Shown in pieces: positions 12,501 through 24,500 of a stretch of DNA of 64,000 nucleotides. The DNA lies in NCBI GenBank assembly GCA_963826695.1, contig CAWGXZ010000004.1, positions 372,001-436,000 on the forward strand, written 5' to 3'. Positions within the stretch are counted from its first letter, which is position 1. Each line of letters begins with the position of its first letter. The position numbers and the translations under genes are program-made. The DNA comes from CAWGXZ01 sp963826695 (GTDB lineage: Bacteria > Pseudomonadota > Gammaproteobacteria > Burkholderiales > Burkholderiaceae_C). The notes under the pieces were generated by a model, which was given only the letters and a program-made list of their open reading frames with translations, made no database searches and was not told the DNA's origin.

Positions 12501-15500
12501 GCTCGACGCGAGCGCTCCGGTGACCAGCGTGACGGTCACCCAGGTGGTCGCCGGCGGTGGCGACTACCAGGTGCAGCTGGCAGGCGGTCGAGGAGGCGGG
12601 CGGCTCGGGCGTTCGCCACACCACCGTCTACGTCCGCATGGACGAAGGCGACTGGACGATCTGGCAGCGCCAGACGGCGACGACCACCGGCGTCTATTCG
12701 GGCCCGGCCGGGCACCGTTACGAGTTCATGGCGCTGTCGACCGACAACGCCGGCAACCGCGAGCGCCCGCCCGAAAACGGCGTTCCCGACGACGGTTCGA
12801 GCACCAACCTCGGTGGCACGCCGCGCGTCGGCAGCACGACGGTCGACGTCGGTGTGCCCCCGGCGCCAGCGGCGACGCCGTCGACCAATCCGCTCTTCGA
12901 GCAGGCCGAGCAGGGCGTGCCGTCGCTGACCCCGCCGACCAACGCTTCGCTGTTCAACACCGTGCTGGCGCCGTTCGTCGGCGCCGCCTTCGGCACCGGC
13001 GTGACGCAGAGCTTTGCCGGCATCGGCCCGCTCGCGATCATCGAGCGGCCGGACGGCAGTTTCCTCGTCTCGGGCGGCAGCAACCGCGGCGCGCTCTACC
13101 GCTTCGACCAGGACGGCGGCCGCGCGCTCGCGCCGCAGACGCAGCTCGACATTCCAATTTTCGACCTCGCCTACGACGCCAACGGCGGCCTCTGGGCCAC
13201 CTCGGGCGGCGGCGCGCTGCTCGAACTCGATCCGGCGACATTGCAGGTCGTCAACCGCTACGGCGACAGCCTGACCCAGTCGCTCGCCTTCGACGCCGCC
13301 GCCGGCGTGTTCTACGTCTCTTCCGGCTCGGGCATCGAGCGCTTCGACCCGGTCAAGCGCAGCTTCAGCCATTTCAGCGACGTGCGCGTCGACGACCTTG
13401 CAGTCGCACCCGACGGCACGCTCTGGGGCAGCCGCTGGCCCACGCGCGGCGACCTGCTCAGCTTCGACAAGCCGGGGCCGGGCCCAGGTGCAGGTGCGGT
13501 TCGATGCCGACCTCGATTCGATCGCCTTCGGCAAGCGCGGGCACGCAGTTCGAAAATCTGCTCTTCGCGACGTCGCGGGTGCGCACCGGAGACGCCGGCG
13601 CCAGCCTCTGGATGGTCGACCTCGTCACCCTGCGTCGCGTCGAGCTGGCGCGCGGCGGCCCGGGCGCCGAGCAGCTGATCGCGACTTCCGACGGGCGCCT
13701 CCTGATTGCCGACGGCAAGCAGGTCGACGTGATTGCGCCTCTGGTCGCGCCGAAGGTGCTGCGCGTGACGCCGGCCGACGGTGCCTTCGCGCCGCTCCCG
13801 ATGGGTGAGATCAGCGTGGTCTTCGACCACGACATGCTCGCGTCGAGCCCGACGGCGGCCGATTCGGTGACCAACGTCGCCAATTACCAGCTGAGCCGCG
13901 ACGGCGCGGCGATCGCGATCCGCAGCATCCGCTACGACGCGGCCAGCCGCACCGCGACGATCCGGGTCGATTCGCTCGAGCCCGGTTCGATCGAAGTGAC
14001 CGTCAGGCGCGGCGTGCGCAGCGGCGACGGGCTGGCGCTCGCCGCCGACTTCAAGTTCGGCTTCTTGGCGATCAGCGACTTCTCGCCGTACGTGCGCATC
14101 GACTTCGAGGCGACGCGCTCCGACCGGCTGACCGGCACCGTCTCGTACGACCTGCGCGCGACCAACATCGCCGACTTCGACTTGCGCGCACCGCTGCAGC
14201 TGGTGCTCGACCCGGCGCGCTTCTTCGGCGGTGCACCGGCCGGATCGACCACCACCGGCGGCGTCTGGCTGATCGACCTGGCAGGCACCGGCGCCGGCCT
14301 GAAGCCGGGCGAATCGTCGGTGCTGCAGACGGTCACGCTTTCCAACCCGACCGGCCAGCGCGCCGACCTCGGCACCGGCATCTACGCGCTGCCGTATGCG
14401 AATTCGGCGCCGCTGCTGCAAAGCACGCCGGTGACACAGGCGGCAATCGGCACGGAGTACCGCTACCAGCTGCAGGCGGTCGACCCTGACGGCGTCGGCC
14501 TGCGCTATCTGCTGTTGTCCGGCCCCGAGGGCATGGCACTCGACGCATCCGGCCTGCTCGCGTGGACGCCGTCCGCCGGCACCGCCGCAACCGCTGCCGT
14601 CGCGCTGCGCGTTTTCGACACCCGCGGTGCGTCGGCGACGCAGGCGTTCGGCATCGACGTCGCCGGTGGCAACCATGCGCCCGCTCTGACCGGCCTGCAG
14701 CCGCTCTACACCCTGCGCGAAGGCGAGTTCCTGCGCATCGCCTTCGACGCCTTCGACAGCGACGGCCAGACGATCGGTCTCGCCGCCGACAACCTGCCGC
14801 CGGGAATGGTCTTCGATGCGGTCGGCCGGGTGCTCGAATGGCTGCCCGACTTCAGCGCCGCCGGCATCTACCGCGACCTGCGAATCCTGGCGAGCGACGG
14901 GCGGTTGACGACGCAGGCGTCGATCCAGGTCACCGTGCTGCCGGCCAATGCGCCACCCGAGCTGGCGAGCGTGTCGCCGCGTATCGTCCGCGAAGGCGAC
15001 CCGATCCGCATCCAGTTCCGCGCGACCGATCTCGACGGCGACAAGATTGCCTACAGCAGCCCGAACCTGCCGGCCGGCGCCTTTTTCGATCCGAACACCG
15101 GCGCTTTCGAGTGGACGCCGGCGTTCACCCAGGCCGGCCACTACAGCATCGGCATCTGGGCCGACGACAACAAGGTGCGCTCGCAGGTCCTGCTCGACCT
15201 GACGGTGACCAACGTCAACGCCGCGCCGGTCTTCGATTCGCTGCTCGGCCTGAACGTGCTCGAAGGCGAAGCGATCAGCTTCCGTGCCTTTGCCTTCGAC
15301 CCGGACAACCCCGAATATGCGATTCCCGATCGCTTTGCCGATGGCCGGCTGAGCCCGTACGAGACGACAGCGCCGACGGTGAGCTATGTGGCGACGGGGT
15401 TGCCGGCCGGTGCGACCTTCGATCCGGTCACCGCGTTCTTCGACTGGCGGCCGGGCTACACGCAGGTGGGCACCTACCAGATCCGCTTCACCGCGACCGA

Positions 15501-18500
15501 CGACGGCAACGGAACCGGCGTCGCGCTCACCAGCACGATCACCGTGCCGGTCACCGTGCGCAATGCGAACCGCCAGCCGGTCGTCCCGGCGATCGGTACC
15601 CAGACCGTCGCCAAGGGCCAGGTGCTCGAGCTGCCGATCGCGGTGGACGACGCCGACGGCGACAAGCTCGCGCTGCGCTTCGACGGCCTGCCGCGCTTCG
15701 CGACCTTCACGCCGAGCGGCAACGGTACCGGCGTGCTGCGCATGGCGCCGGGCGATCGTGACCGTGGCGACTACGTGGTGACGCTGGTCGCCTCGGACGA
15801 CGGCGATGGCGAAGGCCCGCGCGGCGTTCTCAGCGCGAGCCGCACTTTCGTCATCTCGGCCGACTCGCCGACCGAGCCGCCGCTTTTCGCTCCGATCGGC
15901 GACAAGGTCGCGGTCGTCGGCACTCCCTTGCGCTTCACGATCCGCGCGAGCGACCTCGACCAGGATGCGCTCGTCTTCGACGCCGCTGGCCTGCCGGCCG
16001 GCGCGACGCTCGTTCCCGGTGCACAGTACGGCAGCGCGGTGTTCGAGTGGACACCCGCGTCGGCCGACATCGGCACGCACCCGATCACCTTCACCGTCAC
16101 CGATTCGACCGGTGGCAGCGACCAGCGCAGCATCACGCTCGAGGTGCGCACCGCCAACTCGGCGCCGCTGCTGCTGCCGGTCGGCGACCGCCTCGTTGCC
16201 GAAGGCGATCTGCTGGTCGTCGATCTGGCGGCGAGCGACGGCGACGGCGACACGATCAGCTACAGCGCGACCGGGCTGCCGCTCGGCGCGAAGTTCGACA
16301 CGACGACGGGCCGCCTGACCTGGGCGACCAATTACTTCAACGCGGGTACCTACGCGGGCATCACGGTCGTCGCGTCCGACGGCGCGGCGAGCAGCAGCGA
16401 CACCTTTGCGATCACCGTCACGCCCGTCAACCGGGCACCGCTGCTCGCCGGCATCCCGCCGGTCGGCGGCCAGGAGGATCGGCTGCTGCAGTTCACGCTG
16501 ATCGGCGGCGACCCGGACAACGACGCGGTCGTCTACGCGCCGGCCGCGCCGCTGCCCGCCGGATCGTTCTTCGACACCGCGAGCGGCCTGTTCGAGTGGA
16601 CGCCCGGCTTCGACCAGGCCGGCGACTACACGCTGCGCTTCGACGCGATCGATCCGGGTGGCCTGATGGACACCATCGCGGTTCAGGTGTCGGTGGCCGA
16701 CGTCAACCGCGCACCGGTTCCGCTCTTCACCAACCACCAGGCCACGCTCGGCGAAACGCTGCGCTTTCGCGTCGGCGCGTCCGATTCCGACCGCAACGAA
16801 ACCCTCCGCTTCGCCGCACGCGGCCTGCCCGAAGGCGCGACCCTCGACGCTGCGAACGGCGACTTCGCCTGGACGCCAGGCGCCGGCCAGGCCGGCGATT
16901 ACCTCGTCATCGTCGCCGTCAGCGACGGCAAGGCGACGACCGAACGCGGCCTGGCGCTGCGCGCGACGCAGGTGCCGGTCGGCCCCAGCGTCACGATTGC
17001 GCTGACGCCGAGCTTTCCGGCGGTACCGGGTCAGCCGGTGGCGATCACCGTTCTCGGCGACGCCTTCTCGGCCATCGCTTCGCGCACGCTGAAGCTCAAC
17101 GGCGCCGCACTGGCGCTCGACGAGCGCGGCCGCGCGATCTTCACGCCGCCGGCAAGCGGCCTCTACCAGCTCGTGGCTACCGCGACCGACCTCGACGGCT
17201 TCACCTCGACGACGACCGGGCTGCTGAAGGTCCGCGATCCGCTCGACAGCGCGGCGCCGGTGGTTGCCCTCGCGACCGATCTCGACCACAGCCAGATCAC
17301 CATCCCGCAGGCCGTCGTCGGCCGCGTGAGCGACAGCAACCTCGAATCCTGGCAGCTGGAGATTGCCCGCGCCGGCAGCGACCGCTTCATCGTCGTCGCC
17401 CAGGGCACGACCGCGATCGACGGCGGCGTGCTGGCGCAACTCGATCCGGCTGCCTTCGAAGCCGGACCGTACCTGTTGCGCTTGACCGCGACCGACGTCG
17501 CGGGCCGCAGCGCACTGGCGCAGGTCGCGGTGGAACTGCGCCCGCCGCTCGGCGCGGCGCCGGCGCGTGTCGATACCGACTTCAGTGCAATCCTCGCCGG
17601 CCATGTGCTCGACTTCACCCGGCGCAACGACGTGCTCGCGGTCGACCGCGCCGGCTCGTTCGGTGCCGGCTGGCGCCTCGCGTGGCGCGATGTCGACCTG
17701 GTGACCGACCTACCGCCGACGGGCAACGAGTCGTTCGGCAACTACCCGCCCCTGGTCGACGGCACCCGGCTCTTCATTACGCTGCCGACTGGCGAACGCG
17801 CCGGCTTCACCTTCGCGCCGCTGGCAGTCCGCGAAGGCGGCGTCTCGTTCACCCGTCCGCACTGGGTGGCGGACCCTGGCGTCGCCTGGCAACTCGAATC
17901 AGCCGACATGAAGCTGATGCATGCCGGCGACCGCACCTACACCCTCGACGGCAGCCAGCCCTACAACCCGGCGGCGCTGTTCGCCGAACGCGCGCAGTAC
18001 ACGCTCAGCGCGCCCGACGGCACGCGCTACGAAATCACGGCGGCGCAGGGCGTCACCGGCATCGTCTACCCCGACGGCGTGCGCCTGCTCGTCACCGACT
18101 CGGGCGTGAGTGCGTCCAACGGCGACATGCTCCGCTTCGTCGAAGGAACCGGCGGCAGCATCGCGGGCGTCGTCCTCGCCAACGGCGATGTCTTCAGCTA
18201 TGAATACGGCAGCGACGGCCGGCTCGCCTCGGCGCGGAACTTGAGCGCCGCGCAATCGACTCGCTACGCCTACGATGCCGCGGGCCGACTGGTGCTCGTC
18301 TCGGCACCGACCGGCGGCGAAGCCCTCGGCTATGCCGGCTCAGCCGCGGTTCACCAGCCGCTTGCCGCCGATCTCGGTGCTGCCCTGGCCTACGTCGGCA
18401 CCTCGCGCAGCGACAGCCTTGCCGCCGCCGAGGTCGACCGCTATGCGTTCTCCGTGCGCCAGAGCGAGATCGACGCGACGGCGGGCGGCGCGGTGCTGCT

Positions 18501-21500
18501 CGGTGTCGTCGTCGGCGCGAATTCGGGCGACCTCATCCCTGCACTGCCGCAGATCGCCGGCGTCGCGCCGGTGTTCAGCCGGGTGCAGGGCAACCAGGCC
18601 TTCGCGCTGTTCCGCATCGACCATGCCGGGCTCGAACTGCTGCAGATAGCCGGCGCGGGCAGCGGCAGCTATTCGATGCGGATGTTCGTTGCCGGCGACG
18701 CCAATGGCGACCAGCGCGTCGACGGGCGCGACGCCGACCTGCTGGCCGCCGCGCGTCGCGGCGCGTACAACGCCGCAGCCGACGTCGACATGGACGGCGA
18801 TGTCGACGCGAGCGACTCGCAGCTGCTCTACGCGGGGCTCGGCTATGCGCCGAACCAGGCGCCGACGGCGGGAACGACGACGCTGAAGACGCACGTCGAC
18901 CTCGCGGTCGAGCGCTCGCTCGGCAGCATACTGGCCGACCCCGAGAACGACCGGCTGACGCTGCGAATCGTCGAAGCGAGCCACGGCACGGCTCGCATTA
19001 CCGGCGATGGCCGCACGCTCGAATTCCGTCCGGGCAAGGACTTCGCCGGCAGCGCGACGGTCACGCTGCTGGCCGACGACGGCTACTCGTCGTCGGGCCC
19101 GACGACGCTGACGATCAACGTCAGCGACGCCCGGCTGCTGTCGATCGACTTCGACCACCGCGTGCTGCGGCTGCGCGCCGGCGACCAGCTCGGCATGCGC
19201 TTCGTCGGCGACTTCGCCGACGAAATGGGCGTCGCACTGCCCGCTGATTACCTGACCCTCGCGACCACCGATCCGGCCGTTGCGACGGTCAGCACCGCGG
19301 GCCTGCTGACCGCCCGCGCCGACGGCAACGCCCAGCTGATCGCGATGCGCGGCCCCATCTCGGCGGCGACGGTGATCGCCGTCGGCAAGCCGAAGACGGC
19401 CGAAGATCTCTACGCCTACTACTTCGGCATCGACGCCTATCCCGACAGCCTGGCGATGACGCCCGGAACGGAACGCCAGATGGTGATCCAGGCGGGCGAG
19501 GGAATCTCGATCACCGACCCCGCCAAGGGCACCAGCTACCGTATCGGTAACAGCGATATCGCCCGAATCGACGCGAGCGGCAAGCTGGTGGCGCTCGCGA
19601 CCGGCGACACCACGGTCACCGTCGATCTACCGGTCGGCGGAGCAGGTGGTTCCTGTTCGCATCGTCATGCCGCAGACGGGGACGGCGGCGATCGGCAAGG
19701 ACGGCGGCATCGTCCAGGGCGACGGCGGTCAACTCGTTGCTTTCGGCGAAGGACAGCTCGCCGACGGTGCGACGGTCACGGTCACGACCTTGCAGGCTGA
19801 GCAACTGACCCTGCCGCTGCCCGAGGCGATGAACTTCTCGGCGGCGTTCAACCTGAACGTCAGCAGCGGCACGATCAACGGCCCGGTGCAGATGGCCGTG
19901 CCGGTCGGCCCGGCAATCCCGGTCGGCGAAACGGTCTACTTCTTCGTCGAGATCGAAAGCAGCCTCGCCGGCGGCGTGCCGCAGAAGTACTGGGCAGCGG
20001 TCGATTCAGGCGTCGTCGGCGCCGACGGCTACGCGCGCAGCACCTCGCCACCGTGGCCGGGCCTGTCGACCAACGGCAACATCCTGGTCGCGCGCGCCGC
20101 GCAGCCGATCCGCCAGATCACGATCGATCTGTCGAACTTCTTCAACCCGGCGCTTTTGCTCATGGGCAGCACCAGCCTGGTCGGCCTGATGGCCTACCTG
20201 GCGACGGTGACCTTCCCGATCGCCTACCAGGCGGCCAACATCGTCCTGTGGACCACCTGGGCCGGCAAGCCGCTGGAGCTGAACATCCCGATCGGCGCAG
20301 GTGCCGGCAACGAGCGCATCCGCGTCACGGTGCCGACCCCGCCGCTCGCCACGGGCTCGCCGCCGACGATCAACGGCCAGCCGGTCTTCAACCCGGCCAC
20401 TGCCGAGATCACGATCGACGGTGCGAATTTCGGTACCGGCTCGGGGACCGTGGTCGCCTTCCGCCAGGGCGGCAAGGAGATCGAGGCGCGGCCGGTATCG
20501 GCGACCGATACCAAGATCGTTGTCAAGGTGCCGAACAGCGTCGTCCTTGGGCTCGCCGAGATCGTCGTCAAGCGGCCGAACACGCCGCCAGGGTCGATCG
20601 GCACCGCAGCGGTGGCATCGAGCCGCTGGATCGAGAGCGGCCTCTTCCGCATCTTCAATCCGGGCGGCTACAGCTTCACCGGCGGCTCGCGTTTCGCAGA
20701 CGGGCAGTTCTCGCAGGGCGTGTTTGTCGTCGATACCAACCGCAAGGGCGACCCGAGCCCCGCGCCGGAGCAGGTGATCAAGACCATCGATCTCGGCCGC
20801 TTCGTGGTTGCGACCGAGGCCACCTCCGACCTGGCACGCGCCTTCGCCCTGGTCAGCAACGCGGGCGACAAGCCTCCTGCGGTTGCGGTGATCGACGGCG
20901 TGACACTGAGCGCCGTCGATCAAAACCGCGACACGCCCGAGCTCGATCTCATCGATTTGGAGTTCAACGGGGTGCGCGCCGAGCTGCCGGGCGCAATGAC
21001 GCTCGATCCGCTCGGCCACTATCTCTACATTGCGTCCGGCCGGTCGATCTGGGTGATCGACATCAACCCGGGATCGGACAAGCTGCACAAGGTCGTCGAC
21101 GTAATCGCAATTCCGTCGACGGTCACGACCACCGACCGCATTCGGGGCCTGGCGGTCAATGCCGACGGGACGCGCCTCTACATCACTGCGCCGGAGACCG
21201 AACTCTTCGGCGGCACGCGCGGATGGGCGAGCGGCGGCCGCGAGGCCGGCAAGGTCCTCGTCATGAATGTGAACGAGGCCGATCGGCCGGTGCCGAGCGT
21301 GGCCGTCCCGAATCCGCCGAATCTGCGCAATTTCCGCAAGATCATCGGCGAGCTCGATGGCGGCCTCGAGCCGTACGGCATCAAGCCGACCGCATTTGCC
21401 GACAAGATGATCTTCACCTCGCGGCTGAAGGGCGCGGGCGGCTTCGGACTGGCAACGATCACCGTCACCAACGACGATCCGACGAGCTACGCGGCAACGG

Positions 21501-24500
21501 TCAAGACGATCCCCCTCACGCTGTCGACCAACGTTCAGCAGCGCTACCAGTTGTCGATCAAGAACCCGGTCGACGTCGCGATCACGCCGAATCTCGAGTG
21601 GGCTTTCGTGCTCGACTGGTACGTCCCGCTGACCATCGGCTCGGGCGCGCAGAGCTCGATGATCGAGTACATGGACACCCACGACACCGGCTCGAAGGTC
21701 GGTGTCGTCAAGGATCCGTTCGGGCTGCGCGGCACGCCGCAACTGCTGGCTGCGACCTCGCCGATACCGCTCGCGCTGGCAACCGAGATCGAGCTGTCAT
21801 CGGACAACAAGAAGCTCTACACCAACTACCGCCTGGCCGGCGACATCCTTGTCTTCGACGTCGACAAGCTGACCCAGAAGGCTGAACTGGTTCCGCGCGA
21901 TCAGCTGACACGTCGCCCGATCGACAACCTCGGCTCGGCCGACCCGCGCCCTGACATCGTCGTCAACTTTCCGGGCATTGCGGTTTCGAATCGCTCGTGG
22001 GGATTGGCCGTCCAGCCGTACGACCCGCTGACGCTGATCTCGCCGCAGGACAGCCGCGACCTGCAGAACGGCCCGTTGACCTTCAAGTGGGACGTCGACA
22101 CCGACCAGCTCGGAACAACCAATTACAAGGTGCAGGTCTTCGTCAGCACCCTGCCACCGGGGCAGGGGCTCTGGCCCGACGACGCGCCACGGCCGCGCTT
22201 TTCCAAGTTCGAGGCCGAGCCGACCCGGGTGATCGGCAAGGACTTCGAGGGCAGCCCGGTCACCGACAACAACCCGAACCGGGTCTGGACGTCGGAGCTT
22301 TTGCCTGCCGGCACCGAGCAGGTCGAGTTGCCGTTCGACCCGACCGAACTGACCGCCGGCCAGCGCTACTACTGGGGCGTGAAGCTGTTCGCCAACGGCC
22401 AGACCTTCAGCGAAGCCACCGGCTTCGTCGCCAAGGCGGTCGATACCCGTACCACGTACAACGGTGTCACCGTGCTGACGCACGGCTTCCAGCTCGGCGC
22501 GTCGCTCGATGACGGCGCCTACCAGCAGCCGGAAGCCTTCATGGCGCTCGCGCACCTGATCGCCGACGCGTCGGGCGGCGGCGTCGTGCTGTCGTACAAC
22601 AAGAACACCGGCGAGTGGTTCGATCAAAACAGCCGGCTGTCCGGAACGGCGGCGCTGCAATCGGGCAAGGCGGTCGTGCTGGTTTCCGACTGGTACAAGG
22701 AATCGGACATCAGCGATGCCGGCTTTGCCGAAGCCGCCGCCGACGCGATGTACGCGTCGCTCGCCGACCTGAACAACCGAGACCAACGGCGCCCTGTTCG
22801 CGATCACCGCTGCATTTCATCGGCCACAGCCGCGGTACCTCGGTCAACAGCGAAATCATCCAGCGGATGGCGAAGCTGAACCCGACCGTCACCGGCATCC
22901 ACATGACCGACGCTCGATGCGCACGAGTTCAAGCAGGACTCGCTGAAGGTCCCGCTCGGCGATTTGATCGACGGTGTCAAGGCTGCCGCGGGAATCGCCA
23001 TCCTGGCAGCCGGCGGAGCGACGCCGCTGTTCCCGCCAGCGGCAGCGGCGATCCCGGCGCTGACCGCAATCGAAGTCTGGCTCGGGCGGATGACTTCGCT
23101 CGCCAGTGCGCTTCGGCATCACGCTCAACGTCGCCTACGACGACTTCCGGACCCCGATGTCACCCGCTGGACCAACATCGGGTTCTTCGACAACATCTAT
23201 CAGGAGACGGCGACCGGTGCGATCTCGCTCAGCGCTCCGCTGATCGGCCAGGTGGCGAGCACCGCGTTCACCGCCACGCCGAACGGCCGCACGGTGACCG
23301 GCGCCGACCTCGACATCAAGCTCGACGGCGCTGCCGGGTTCACGCAGGACGACTTCAAGGGCAGTTACCCGATCGGCCTCAACAGCATCCTCCCGTGGAC
23401 GCTGTCGGTCGACTTCGGTCTCGGTGGCCCGCACAGCCGGGTCTGGCAGTGGTATGCCGGCACCACCAAGACCGACATCGAGTCGTTTGCCGAGAATCCG
23501 ATCTACCGGCGCGTGGTCGACGAAGGCGTCATCGCCCGCACGACTGCCGGGCTGCCGACCTTCCGCTTCAACACCTCGCCCTGGTACTACAACGTTCCTG
23601 GCGAGGCGACCGATCAATCGGTCGAGGAACCCTGGAACCTGCCGGGCTCGGTGTGGGAAGGCATCGGCGAGGGCTGGTACTTCAGCCCGACCGGCGGCGG
23701 CGTGAGCCAACGGCCGACACCCGGCACGGCCGTCGACCCCGGTCGAGCCGAGCGAGGACAACACCGAGGTCACCATGGGCGTCGAGCCGGTGCCGTCGGT
23801 CTTCAATGGCAACTTCGAGAACGGCGTCAAGCAATCGCTCTACCGCCGTTTCAGCGGCGACGACAGTGGCCGCTTCCCGCTGTCGTACGAATTGCCCGGC
23901 TGGTCGTTCCACGGCGGCGAAGGCTTCTTCATCGACGTGCCGACACAGTATGTCGGCAAGCTCGACATCACCGGCCTGTTCGTCTTCGAAACCGACCCGG
24001 CGACGATGTTCAACAGCGCAGCGAAAGCCATCTTCGGCAAGATATTCGACAAGCTTGCCGACGGTCTGATCAATTCCCTGACCGGCAAGGTCAAGGCCGA
24101 CACCTTCGGCGTGCCGAAGGCGCCGGATGGCAGCAGCAGCGCCGGCTACAAGAAGTGGTACGACGAGAACTGGGGCGTCGACGGCTCGGCCAACAAGGCG
24201 AAGGTCGACGATCTCGAACAAGATCTGGGACCTGGTCGACGGTTCGATCAACAAGCTGGTCCAGCCAGGGTGCCGAGAAGTTCGGTCTCGCCGAGCAGCT
24301 GAAGATCGGCGACGACAAGGTCAACCCCGTCGGCATCGCGGCGTCTGAAGGACTACATCAAGAAGTTCCTCGAACTGCTGATGAAGGAGAAGCTGCCGAC
24401 GGCGAAGTCGAACTACGCGCTGCTGATGGGCGGCGGCGAAGTCATCAAGGGGCGTGATCGAGACCGTCTTCAGCGAACTGGTGCCGCTCGGCGGACGGAC

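Noticed and set aside
13312..17604. Minus-strand open frame of 1,430 codons
   Set aside because: Antisense shadow of the Ig/cadherin-like block. It has no start signal or recognisable motifs.
17570..18350. Polymorphic RHS toxin
   Set aside because: Only two YD repeats, no conserved pre-toxin motif, no variable tip and no immunity gene.
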